A stretch of 64,000 nt of DNA from Gnetum montanum. Lineage: Eukaryota > Streptophyta > Gnetopsida > Gnetales > Gnetaceae. The position numbers and the translations under genes are program-made. Below are positions 48,189 through 59,347 of this stretch, in pieces. The notes beneath the pieces were generated by a model. The model searched no databases. It was not told where the DNA came from and worked only from the letters and a program-made list of their open reading frames with translations. Within the stretch, counting starts at the first letter, position 1, and the number at the start of each line of letters is the position of its first letter. Where the stretch lies: positions 346,875 through 410,874 of the forward strand of contig MNCI01015910.1 of assembly GCA_015680685.1 (NCBI GenBank). Direction: 5' to 3'.

Positions 48189-48206
48189 CCTTGACAATGG
48201 TGCTAA
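48189..48206 (-). promoter_or_regulatory. Primer-binding site of element H
   Basis: TTAGCACCATTGTCAAGG on the element strand, a decayed tRNA-Asp site next to the LTR. Confidence 0.75.
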
Positions 48207-49076
48207 TGATAAGGAGTGAGTAGTCCCTACACCCAACAATACAAATCACTAGCATTCACTAAGTTATCTAGTCAAATTTTGTAGACTTTAGCTCTCTAAG
48301 TACACTGGATCTAGGTAGTGAATCTAATGGATGTGATCATTGTCTTCTCAATTTCACTTGTGAATTACAAAGGTATAGTTAAGTGTAACTAAGGCATATG
48401 ATTTTTATCACTTTTATGCTTTTCATTTAATTCGCCTAAGTGCTAAAAATTAAGTAATTAAATATTTAATTAATCTAATAACTAACTAATGCTTAGCTAA
48501 TACTAACATAAGCATACATTCCCATCTACTATACACATCCTAAACACATTACAATGCTACTGGGTTACCAAGCATTAAGTGCTACTAGGATTACCAAGCG
48601 TTAATTGTATGCTTGAGATGGTTGTACTTATGTGTATTAATTATTTGAAGTTAATTAATTAATTAAATGCATTAAATTAAACTACATAAATAACAAATGC
48701 ATTAAGTAAACATTATGCTAAGTCCAAGTGCTACAAGATTTCTAAAGAAAGCTCACCTTTATTGTCATTCATACCGAGGTACTCAAGTATATTAGTGCTC
48801 AAATAAAAATTTGTACACTTCTCACTCCTATTGTGGGCACTTAGAAAATATTCTAACTCTAAGAAGATAAAAATGCGAGTTTGGCTAGCAACTAATGAAC
48901 AAATGCCATAAATATGACTAGTGAGCATGTATTTATAGGCAAGATAAGACACTACATTGACGTGTACGCATCAACGCAGCAAACCATCTATCAATGAGCT
49001 CACATTAACGAGATCACATCGATGGGATCATGTCTATGAGATCATATCGACGTAGGTAGATGACAATAACTCATCA
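48207..49076 (-). repeat. 5' LTR of element H
   Basis: It begins TGATAAG (TGATGAG decayed) and ends CTCATCA, 870 bp. TATA box on the plus strand at about 48930-48940 (TATTTATAGG). The U3 is an array of GATCACATCGATGG-type motifs (48955-49065). Closest relative in the window: the G LTR. Confidence 0.88.
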
Positions 49077-49557
49077 TAACATTATAATGCTATCTCAAAT
49101 GGGTTGTCACAGGAGAAAATAGAAAATACATGTAACTCATATTCAAGGGCTACTAACTTGCAAAACCTACAAATTCATTCTTCTTAGGGAAGTTGAATTC
49201 ATCTTGCACTTTCAATTCGAAAATGATGAAAATTTAAGCAAAATTTGCTAATAGTATTTTAATACTTGATTGGAATAGCAACTAAGAGATAATGAGCTTT
49301 TTCATCTAGTTTATTAGATCTAATGTGATGTAAATAAAATTTTTTCTTACCTTCTACATGAAACCATATCTATGTTAGTGCCTTCTATTTGAATAGCAGG
49401 TGAATATGCTTAGGATTATGTTGCATGTTATTCCAAGAGATAATTTATTTTCTTAACCATTGTCTTCCCTGAAAATACCAATCATAGTCTTATGAATCCT
49501 TAAGAATTACTTTAGAAAATTTTTCTTTCCTTCAAATATGTAAGCTATAAGGATATG
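49077..49557 (-). pseudogene. LINE ORF2 C-terminal end, separated from the rest by K
   Basis: On the minus strand near 49130-49220 the frame gives a decayed IQLPXEEXICRFCKLVALEY segment, like the C-terminal R-E-E-R-x-C-R-F-C end of conifer and other plant LINE ORF2 proteins. It continues the LINE remnant on the far side of K (56094-56820). Confidence 0.5.
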
Positions 49558-50468
49558 TGATGATTCATGATTTACCTAGCCTTACCATCGGAGCCTTGAC
49601 ATCTAATGAATCACTATTTTCTATCTGCTCCAACATCAGGTACACAACATTGGAGCTACAATGTCAGGTATGCAACGTTAGGGCCTGGCTATGATGTCAA
49701 GTACCTGACATTAGGGTATATACTCTAGCCTATAAATATAGCATATGGGCTACTATTTTGGATTAGTTTTTCATAGTTTTGTCAATAGAGTAGCTGAATT
49801 CTTGCAGTTTTATTTCATAATCTTAGAGAACAATCAATGAGTGCCCACAAAATGGATCTGAGTCAGTTGTACGAAGTCTTATTCAATTGGCAATGTACCT
49901 GGACATATTCCATGAATGGCAATGAGATCGAGATTTATTCTTATTCATTGTAGCACTTTGACTTAGATTAGATTTACTTTCCATGAAATTTACTTTTCAT
50001 GTACTTAGTTAATATTTACATTTTCATGCATGTTAATTAATTATGCACATAAGTACAATTGCTTCGAGCAAGCGTATGACTCCTAGTAATCCTAGCAATG
50101 CTTAATGTTTGGAAACCAACAATGTTATATGTATTTAGGATGTGCACGAGAAGTGGGATCGAATACTTATGTTAGGGTAGTTGATTATTAAGTAGCAATT
50201 AGATTAGTTGAATTGATTACAAATTGAGTTTCAACCTATTGTTAATTGTAGAAAAATAAAATATAAAATAATAAAAATCATATGTCTCACTTTGGACTAA
50301 ACCATACATGACAAAGCTACCACTAGTCCAAGTGAGAAGACAACGAACTATGATCAAGACATAGCAATCTATATGCCACAACTAGTTCCATCCATGGAAT
50401 TTGACTTGATCATGTGTGAACACTTTTGATTTGTATGGTTGGGTGTATGGTTACCTTGTAACTCATCA
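49558..50468 (+). repeat. 5' LTR of element K
   Basis: TGATGA to CTCATCA, 911 bp. TATA box AGCCTATAAATATAGC at about 49728-49743. The U3 (49580-49715) has repeated CAACATTGGAG, AATGTCAGGTA and ACATTAGGG motifs. It differs from its partner mainly in this array. Confidence 0.92.
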
Positions 50469-50486
50469 TTGGTACCATTGCCAAGG
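50469..50486 (+). promoter_or_regulatory. Primer-binding site of element K
   Basis: TTGGTACCATTGCCAAGG, directly after CTCATCA; a decayed match to the tRNA-Asp site. Confidence 0.8.
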
Positions 50487-50568
50487 AAGGTGCTAATTAT
50501 CTAGATTAGTTATATTATACACGATCATTGTAAAGGTATTAATGATCTATCTCTTAGAAAATATTAAT

Positions 50569-52560
50569 ATGTCACACACATGATCAAACAAAACCATGTT
50601 TTCTTCACATAGGATTCGTAATGCATTGTATGATGAGAACATTTGTAGGAGAAATGAAAGGATATATACCAAAGAAAATTGAAGTGAACAAACTCAAATA
50701 GGTATTCCCTATGCTCATTTAGACCCTTACTACACCCCAAAGACTACATTCAACTAGTGCAAATAATCCTAGAGGAGATGGAGAAAGTCCTAGAACAAGG
50801 AGGACCTCAAGGCCTAGGACCTTCTCTAAACTTAGACAAGATAAATCAAAGGACTAAGGGGAGAATTATAGAAGCCATGGTGATTCTCCCAATTCCTCAT
50901 ATTCCTCTTTGTCTTCAATGTCTAGTTTTGATGAAGATGAACATAGGTGTAGAGATAGAGCTCCACTACAAGGTCAAGATAAGATAGAAATCGAACCTAA
51001 GGGAAAAATCAAAGACATCATAATGAGCATAGACAAGATCATCACAATCAAACAAATAGAAATAGAAATTTTCATCAGAAAATGTCTAATGATGATGAAC
51101 CATTATTTCCCACTAACAGCTTTATGGAGATCACAAAGGCAATTAGGATACCTCACAAGCATTGTAGGGACAGTTGCTTACCCAGGCTTGATATAAATAA
51201 TATCCCTAAATATGTGTGGAAGGCTATGATTCGGATCCACAACATCATCTACAAGCCTTCCATGATGCCTATTTCTTATACAACATTGAAAGTGGATGGC
51301 AAAAGCTTAAACTCTTTCCTAGGATACTAATTGATGAAGCAAAATTGTGGTATTGATCATTGGGACCAAGTTCCATTTGCCAATGGTGCACAATGCATAA
51401 ACTTTTTAATGAAAAATATCAAACCTATGCAAGGGTGTACAACTTGAGGAGAAAAATCCAATAGTGGAAGCAAGAAAATCATGAACACTTGGATGTGGCC
51501 TTGGATAGATACTATTTGCTACTACATAGATGCCTAGGCCATGGTTTCTCTAAGGAAAGGAAACTTTTTCACATCATACATGAGCTTCATAGTGAAATAA
51601 GGGAGACCCTTGGGATGTATGCTCTAGGTCAATTATATGAGCCATGAACCCATCAGATCAAAGAGTTAATCAAGCATGTGATGAAAGAAGAAGGAGAGCT
51701 ATGTAGATGAGAGAATGTAGAGGAAAATAATTAGGATCCAACTCTGCAAAAGAAAAGCATCCATATCTATGATGAGGAAAAAGAGATAGCTCTCAATAAG
51801 ATGATTTTACAACCAACCTTGTCAATACAAAATTTTATCAATGAGCTTGAAGCAAAGCTTGGCAAGATGTTGGAAGGGATGAATGAGAAAGTTAAAAATT
51901 GCGTAGAAATCATAGAGGAGAGAGTAGTGCAAAACGAATCAAGTGATCACAACAAAAGGAGGAAAAAAACCAAGAAACAACTAGAAACACTTTTCAACAA
52001 GAAGGGGTAATGGCCATAAAAGAAGAGGCTAGAGACTCAACCACTAAAGAGGATGGTGGATGTGACATTTACCTATACGACCATCCAAAGGGTTATTGCT
52101 TGATCTTATTGCATCTACAAGAGTATCAGCTTGGTGCATTAAATTCAAAGTTTGTACAGAAGTACATGCCTAGGATATTTCCTCTTCCATGCTGTAATTT
52201 TAGACAACCCCAAAACCAACCATACTATCCTAGTGGGACTTATTACCAACCTCAACATTTGCATCAACTATAGTGGCAACAAGCACAGTTGTGGGGGAGG
52301 TCACCACCAAACCAGCCATATCCTTCCTACTAATTGAACCCACATGAATATTATGTTTAACACCATGTTTCACCAACTAGTTCTACTTCCTCTACCTCAA
52401 ATCACTACTACCACTCTTCGAAATATCATTATCCTGCAACATCTTATACGAGATCATGACCTCACATCTCTCACCCTACATCGTATCATCAATATTCTCA
52501 TACTCACCTCCACCATATGTCACCTCCAATAACACAAGAATTTTTATCATTACAACATCA
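50569..52560 (+). pseudogene. gag: Athila-like gag of element K
   Basis: ATG at 50569-50571 begins M-S-H-T, as in A; TGA follows three codons later. The core includes MEITKAIRIPHKH (about 51125), HHLQAFHDAY near 51245, LGPSSICQWCTMHKLFNEKY (about 51360) and HRCLGHGFSKERKLFHII (about 51525). A coiled coil with MLEGMNEKV lies in 51801-52010. The knuckle-like CDIYLYDHPKGYC is at about 52060-52105 (second Cys is Tyr). The C-terminus is rich in Pro, Gln and Tyr. There are at least three frameshifts and several stops. Confidence 0.8.
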
Positions 52561-53040
52561 ACAAGAGAATGCCACTTTTGCTACAAACATACACGTAAAT
52601 GATAACGCTAGTAGATCTCAACCAAAGTTTTGAAAATGTCCCTTCTAGAGGAAAGGTTGTAAGCTAAAGCAAAACATTCATGGACCTACTACATCACCTA
52701 AAACAACAAAATACCAATCTAATGAAACTACCTTTCTCACAAAAATGATGTCTCCTAATCATATGAAAAAGCTAATAACCATCACCACTCCAACATAATA
52801 CATAAATGATAAACCTATCATTGTGGAGAGATAGAAGAATTCATGCATCACCAATAATGATAAAAGGTTTAGTTGTGGGTCAGAAGTTCAAAATATTAAC
52901 ATAACCCCTATACTAGCCCACCATAAAGTTTAGGAGCAAGTGTGTAAGAAAAAGCCAATCTACACAATAGCCACTAAACTAGAAAACACCTAGTGGCTTG
53001 AAAATGAGAATATAAAACTATCTCAAAGATGCATGAAAGT
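52561..53040 (+). pseudogene. Element K: protease-RT linker remnant
   Basis: The decayed frame gives NDKPIIVER*KNSCITNNDK, a short Cys segment, KKKPIYTIATKLENTQWLEN and RCMKVIDLLISSG, alignable with the linker of M (63200-63440) and with A and H. It then passes straight into T-rich spacer. All RT, RNase H and integrase are absent. Confidence 0.6.
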
Positions 53041-55160
53041 AATTGATTTGCTTATCAGTTCTGGAATTTTCTGATTCTTCATATGTTTTTCATTTCTTAA
53101 TATTTTTCTCTTCTTTATAATTTTTCTCTTTTCTTGAGTCATGCTCTTTCTATTTTTTGAATGTATTTTATGTTTTTCTTAATAAAATTGCCAAGTCATG
53201 ATGTAGAAGTCAATGTTATGTGTTGGATTTTTTGTGCTATGCTATCAAGATGATTGGGTAAGTAATTTTGTAAAGCAATGAGACCACCTCATCCATCCCT
53301 CTAATTATTTGAATAAAAGGTCTTTTTCATGAAAACAATTTGGTTCTTCTTTTATGAAACTAAAATTAATCAATGATCATTATATCTTGAAGAAAGAGGG
53401 AATGACCAAGTGGAAATGGCAAAGGGTGTGACTTTAAGGGAATTTTTTGGGTTCTTTTCTTAACTTCCTTCATGTGGTTTATGACTCCTATTACAATGCA
53501 TCATCGCTTTCCCATCGACCAAGAAAAAGGAAGCTCTATCTTTGCATGGTGTGGTTTCCATCCAAGAAAATAAAACAAAAAAAAAACACAAAAAAAAGAA
53601 GAGGGAAAAGAGAAAAACAAAAAAATAATAAAAAAAATTATGGGAATTCAAAGCACACCCCTTAGACACAATAATCAACTACAAGCACTAGTTATAGGAC
53701 TAGAAAGACATGTTACCCATGCTTGAAGGCACCCCTCTAACTAAGGCCCTTCCTTCCTTCTTCTCTTTTCTTTTGTTTTTGGAGTGATGATTGTTCTTTG
53801 AGGTGGTTGTGCACTCATGGTGGTTGGCAAGATGGAACACATTAATGTGAGGTCACTATTCATGGTATGGACTTGGTCTAAACTTGGACAAATAGGTATG
53901 TTGATCATTTTAATCACACTTGTCACAAGAACCTATTGTGGACATGGTCAAGTACCTTACATCCCGATCTTTGCAATCCCTTCTCATTCCATTATTCACC
54001 TCATTGTTGCATGTGATTATGAGCCTTTTGGTTTTGTGTAGTATAGTGCAACATCCTAACCATGGTAGTTGTGTGTTGTTTGGAACAAAGGCATGGTCTA
54101 CATTTAACTTCTCGGGTGCCCACAAACATCTATAGAAGTGGTTATGCAAAGGCATTATGGCAAGAGCATGCTTTGGGGAGGACCCACTTGCATAAATTTT
54201 GTTGATCATGGCTTTGAACTAACCTTCATGTCTTCTAGAATATCAATGATGGTTTTTCTAAATTTATGCATAATTTTGGAACTACTTCTCATTTGTGTCA
54301 TTAATTTTTCCTACTTTTCTATTTCCATATTCATTAATATTCCTTGGTCATCTTCTGAAATAGACCTTTGGTTTCAATTATTCAAAAACCTATGTGCTTC
54401 TGGAGTTATGCTTATTAATCATGGGGCCTAGGGATGCCTACTTTAAAATTTTTGAAAATTTTCTAACATTTTATCCTCGAACATCATGGTAACTAATAGT
54501 AATTGATCAAAATAATGTGAACAACTTAATGATTGTAGTTACCTCATAGTCTTGGATATAGAATGCTATAATCACCTTGTGCTTAAATGAAAACTAAGGG
54601 ATCCAACAAGGGTTAACTATTAAGGAAAATTTACCATAGCTAATGTTGATCCTTTGGTGACTGCAAGTGATGCTAAAAGAAACATCTAAGGAAGAAGGTC
54701 TTTTTCCAAGCACAAAAATGAAGCCAAGAGAGGGACAATGAAGGATATGACCATGGACATATCATAGCACATACAAGATAATAGCTCAAGCATTGCATGT
54801 TTAATAGATCCATGGGGTAATGAGAAGAAATTTCAGTTCACCCTTCAAGAATTTTCTACATAACCAGAGAAGCACCAACATGAAAATCAAGGTTAAAAGT
54901 TCAATGCCACTAGTGACAACAAGAACAATCATCTTCAGCAGATTTTTAAGGACCTCTACAAATTTTGTAATCCTCAGTGTTTGTCCAGTCTTTTTGTCAC
55001 TCTGTCATTTTGTATGCATCCACTTGAATAAAATTCTGTAATGTGGCACTCAAAGTCATTCAATAGTATCCATATTAGTCAATAATCCCATACCTTCCCA
55101 ATATTTTATAAGGAACTTATTCCTCATTTTTTTTAACTCAAGGATGAGTTTTCATTTAGT
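53041..55160 (+). other. Spacer of element K
   Basis: It is non-coding and T-rich at first (53060-53200). It has an A-rich tract at 53570-53640. The conserved block (GAAAGACATGTTACCCATGC, from about 53703) follows. No accessory ORF is present. Confidence 0.65.
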
Positions 55161-55172
55161 TGTAGGGGGTTA
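55161..55172 (+). promoter_or_regulatory. Polypurine tract of element K
   Basis: TGTAGGGGGTTA directly before TGATGAG of the 3' LTR. Confidence 0.8.
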
Positions 55173-56093
55173 TGATGAGTCATGATATGCCTGGCCTTAA
55201 CATTGAAGCCTTGACATCTGATGAATTGCTATTTTCTATCTGCTCTAATGTCGAGTATGTGACATCAGAGTTGAGATGTTAGGTACACAACATTAAGGCC
55301 TGGCCAGAACATTGGGTATCCGACATTAGGGTATATACTCTAGCCTATAAATATAGCATTTAGGCTACCATTTTGGGTCAGTTTTACATTAGTTTTTCAT
55401 AGTTTTGTCAATAGAGTAGCCAAATTCTTGTAGTTTTATTCCATAATCTTAGAAAACAATCAATGAGTGTCCACAGAGTGGATCTAAGCTAGTTGTACGA
55501 AGTCTTATTCAATTGACAATGTACCTAGGCATATTCCATGAATGGCAATAAGATCGAGATTGATTCTTATTCATTGCAACACTTTGACTTAGATTAGATT
55601 TACTTTCCATGCAATTTACTTTTCATGTACTTAGTTAATATTTACATTTTCATGCAGTTAATTACTTAATCACATAATTATAATCACTTCAAGCATGCAT
55701 ATGACTCTTGGTAATCCTAGCAACGCTTAATGTTTGGGACCTAGTAGCATTATATGTGTTCAGGATGTGCATGGGAAGTGGGATCGAATAATTATGTTAG
55801 GGTGGTTGATTATTAATTAGAAATTATATTATTTAAATTAATTATAAATTGAGTTTCAACCTATTGTTAATCATAGAATAATAAAATATAAAATAATAGA
55901 AATTATATGCCTTACTCTAGACTAAACCATACGTGACAAAGCTACCACTAGTCTAAGTGGGAAGATAGCGAACTATGATCAAGGCATAGCAATCTAGATG
56001 CCACAACTAGTCCCATCCATGGAATTTGATTGGATCATGTGTAAACACTTGCGGTTTGTATGGTTAGATGTAAGAGTACCTCACTGCTTATCA
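55173..56093 (+). repeat. 3' LTR of element K
   Basis: TGATGAG to CTTATCA, 921 bp, the partner of 49558-50468; TATA box AGCCTATAAATATAGC at about 55341-55356. The U3 array (55195-55325) has the same motif family but different copy order. Confidence 0.92.
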
Positions 56094-56820
56094 ATAAGTA
56101 ATAAATTGGCACAAGGCATCTACTTTTAAAGGTAATAAATCACATTCACATAATAATTTTAAGTAAGGTATTTGCATCTTCACCTTTAACTCATTAGAAA
56201 AACTTTTCTTGCACTCTTTCAATATTTTTTCAAGGTATAGAATTGAGTTGAGGTCCCCAAATAGCACATCCATATAATATAGTAAGATAGATGATAGTCT
56301 GAAAAATTTATTTTCTAACCTTTTGACCCCAAAGTCCTAAATCCTTGTACTTGTTTTTTGAAGGATGTCTATCAATACATAAAATAGCTTTCTCAACAAT
56401 AGCTAAATTAGAAAGAGTATCAAAACCAAGCAAATCATAGAAAAATATCACAGTTATATAGGAAATAATAGAAGTAATAGAGGTAAGCATACCATTTTCG
56501 TATTCTAGATATAAATCATGGATGTTCTCTAAAATTTTACTAGTGTAATCTAAAATATTTTTTTTTCATCAAAATTTTCTTTTCCAAAATGATAAAAATA
56601 TAATAATCTTCACCAACATTTGGAAACTATAAAATTTCATTTCTTTTTCTATAATCACTATCTTTATGATGTCTTTAATTTGTGAGAATCTTTAATAATG
56701 TCTAAATAAAACAATCTATCTTATAAGTTAGTTATTTTTCAAACATGTTGATGAGTTTTATTAACTTGATCAAAGTTTAATTTAGGTTTTTTAACTTTGC
56801 TAATAACTTTTTACTAAATC
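56094..56820 (-). pseudogene. LINE ORF2 (reverse transcriptase) C-terminal remnant
   Basis: On the minus strand: EKAILCIDRHPSKNKYKDL (about 56330-56400), a frameshift, then IIYLTILYGCAIWGPQLNSI (about 56240-56300), NIERVQEKFF, and VKMQIPYLKLLCECDLLPLK (about 56115-56190). This order (I-L-Y-G-C-x-I-W-G, then I-E-x-x-Q-x-x-F, then P-Y-x-x-L-L-x-E...L-P-L-x-x-x-A) is the region after the RT palm in plant LINEs. It continues at 49557 leftward, beyond the K insertion. It is AT-rich and stop-ridden. Confidence 0.7.
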
Positions 56821-56829
56821 ACATTTTGG

Positions 56830-57649
56830 CAAAGCAACGATATCGAGGCACAAGCATTGATGTTGGATATCCAATATCACTCACACGTGCTAACTTATAA
56901 AGACACTTGGATGCATGGTCAAATAACATTTCATTCCAACCTTAGGTAGACTCTTGCAGTTTGTTTTCACAGATTTAGTGATAGAGTGAATGCCAGCAAT
57001 GTGATGTTGAGTAGTTTTCTAAAGTCTTTATTCAAGTGAAGTGTACTTGGGCACAGTTCATGATGAAAATAAAGATTGAGAGTGTTTTCCTCATTGCAGT
57101 ATCCACTTAACCTTATTTTTTTACTTAGCATGATTCTTACTATTTTTCCAATTTAATTAGTTACATTTTTTAAGTACTTTACTCTCCTTGTTCATAGTAA
57201 AGTGGAATAAGTATGATTTGTTTCTAGCGTTAAGTGTAATTGTTTGATAACCCAATAGTGGCTTCACTTGATTCGCTTGGTAGTGGACTCACTTTGTAAT
57301 CCTAGTAACAATTACATGAGCCCAAGATGTGTATGGCAAGCCAAGAATAGATGCTCATTGCTCTAGCCTAGAGTAGATTGTTTTACCATTTTCCTTAGAC
57401 TTAGCACTATTTTTACACTTTACCATCATATCTAGGAGTTATGGTCAACCCAACATCATTTATCATACACCTCACTCAAAGATAAACCATATGCATAGAT
57501 TATACTAGCTTCACGTGGGAAGACAACGATCTCGAACTTGAACGAATTGCTAGCATAATCACATTGCCTTATCCATAGAATTCATCTAGGCTATGTTTGA
57601 ATACTCTTATCTCATATGATTTGGTGTTGGACTACTCCACCACTCATTA
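56830..57649 (+). repeat. 5' LTR of element L, 5' end truncated
   Basis: Similarity to the reverse complement of the A LTR runs through CTTAGGTAGACTCTTGCAG (about 56942-56960) and GTACTTGGGCACA (about 57040). It ends CTCATTA. The left edge lacks a clean TGATGAG, and the TATA-like box is ACTTATAAAG (about 56895). Confidence 0.75.
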
Positions 57650-57667
57650 TTGGCACTGTTGTTCAGG
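57650..57667 (+). promoter_or_regulatory. Primer-binding site of element L
   Basis: TTGGCACTGTTGTTCAGG, a decayed tRNA-Asp site directly after the LTR. Confidence 0.75.
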
Positions 57668-57797
57668 ACAAGCCAATGTATGCTTAGTAATTAATTTTCC
57701 AAAGTTTGTTGTATCAGAAACCTAAGGTCAAAACTTTAATGTTTTTAGTAACACCAAAAAAGTTACTAATACTTAACCAATGTCTTAAATTGTAAAC

Positions 57798-59347
57798 ATG
57801 GCCTCAAAGAAAGATACATCATCACTTGCCAAAGAGACAAGAAGGTGGAATGATAGAAGTAGCAATGAAGAAGAATGGGGGATGCCGATGAAAACAAGAA
57901 TCACTTACGCTCACACTGATCCTTAGCATCCAAATTTACTTTCATCTTCCATTAGGATATTCAAATGAGATGGAGAAACATACAAGGAAACATTGTCTTG
58001 CCTCCAAAACATGCAACATTTACCATGCTTCAAGTTGCCCTAAGGGAAATGAATCTAAACAAAATCTAGGAAGGGTACCATGTGACAAAGCACATGACTA
58101 GGCCTATGAACCCATAAAGGAGTAGATGAGAAGAGATGCTACCATGGAAATCAAACATGTACATAACAAAGGGAAGAAGGTCAAAACCTCTATTGTCTTA
58201 GAAGAACTTAATGCTAATACATTAATCGTAGAACAACTCCACCAAAATCATGAAGAGCCTTCAAAAACATTATCATTAGACTAGAAGAACCTATCAAAGT
58301 TCAAATGCAATCTACCCTAGCAAAGACACCTAAGAGGAAGGCAATCGAGATATAAGTAGAACTCAAAGCTAAGAGTATCTATAGGATCCCACAAAGATGA
58401 ATACAAGAGCCATGAAAGGAGAAAAATTCGACACCATACTCCTACTAATTCATCCTCATCCTCATGATCATCAAAGGACTCTGTTAGGAGGAAGCCAAGG
58501 CATAGATATTATGATAGTGAAGAGAGGAGGACTCATGATCATTATGACCAACATTCAAGACATTATGATTCAGAAGATGAAGAGTAAAAATAAAGGAGAC
58601 ATAGGGATCAAAGAGAGTATGAAGAAAGACATGAGTACAAAAGGGGGCATCACTATAATAGAGTAGATGAACCCGATCAAGATAATGAACACTTGATGGA
58701 AACTCGTAGTATGATCAACATCCAGAAGCCGTTCACATCGCAACCAAGCATGTGTAAATCAAATGACTACATCTAAACAACACGCTAAGATTTAAAGGTG
58801 GCTATAATGCTGATCCACAACATCACCTTCAAGCTTTTCATAATGTCTGTGTCCTAAAAAATGTCATAAGTGATTGGAAAAAGTTGAAGTTGTTTCCCAT
58901 AAGACTTATGAAGAAGGCAAATAGCTGGTATAGGTCACTAGAACCTGAATCAATCAAACGTTGGAGTACCATGCTCAAACTCTTCAATGATAAATATCAA
59001 ACTTATTTGCGAGTTTCCAACTTAAGAAAATAGATCTAGGTTTGGAAGAAAGGAATTCATGAGACCCTTGATGCAACAATGGGTAGATACTATTCACTAT
59101 TTCATAGATGCCCAAACCATGGATTTTCACCAAGGGAACAACTCAAGCATATTGTAGATGGATTACAAAGCAAAACCAAAGAAAATCTTGGGGTTTATGC
59201 CTAAGGAAGATTACTAAAACTAATAGCCCACCACATGCAAAGACTAATTAAACAAGTAGCAAGGGAGGAAGGAGAACTTAAAAAGAGATAGTCAGTTGAA
59301 GAATATAACATAGACCTATCAATTAAAAAGAAAGATGTATGAGTATG
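57798..59347 (+). pseudogene. gag: Athila-like gag of element L, truncated by M
   Basis: ATG at 57798-57800 begins MASKKDTSSLAKETRRWNDR. The core is strongly conserved with F and M: YNADPQHHLQAFH (about 58805), KLKLFPIRLMKKANSWYRSL (about 58880), SLEPESIKRWSTMLKLFNDK (about 58940), YYSLFHRCPNHGFSPREQLK (about 59090), then ARE(E)GELKKR near 59260. It stops where the M LTR begins. Several stops are at CAG, CAA or TGG positions. Confidence 0.8.

Larger units (their letters stand above)
40519..49076 (-). mobile_element. Element H: non-autonomous Athila-like element with accessory ORF
   Basis: In element order: 5' LTR (48207-49076), primer site (48189-48206), gag (about 46100-48086), linker and pol-end remnant (about 45540-46100), spacer, accessory ORF (40745-43617), polypurine tract (40527-40537). 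Only the last bases (CTCATCA) of a 3' LTR remain at 40519-40526. Protease core, RT, RNase H and integrase are missing. LTR type and accessory ORF place it with G and J. The right flank is a LINE remnant. Confidence 0.8.
49558..56093 (+). mobile_element. Element K: non-autonomous Athila-like LTR element
   Basis: 5' LTR 49558-50468, primer site 50469-50486, gag about 50569-52560, linker remnant about 52560-53040, spacer 53041-55160, polypurine tract, 3' LTR 55173-56093. Flanks are ATATG (49553-49557) and ATAAG (56094-56098), a 4-of-5 match to a 5-bp duplication. It has no protease core, RT, RNase H, integrase or accessory ORF. It is inserted in a minus-strand LINE remnant. It is the cleanest example of the non-autonomous form, as both LTRs are present. 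Confidence 0.9.
56830..59347 (+). mobile_element. Element L: Athila-like element, 5' part only
   Basis: 5' LTR (56830-57649), primer site (57650-57667) and gag (57798-59347), cut at 59347 by M. The rest presumably lies right of the window, beyond M. LTR type is closest to A. Confidence 0.75.

Noticed and set aside
22079-49076. G and H as one single large element with outer LTRs as a pair
   Set aside because: There are two accessory ORFs, two gag regions and an internal LTR end with polypurine tract at 40519; flanks CCAAG and TAACA do not match.
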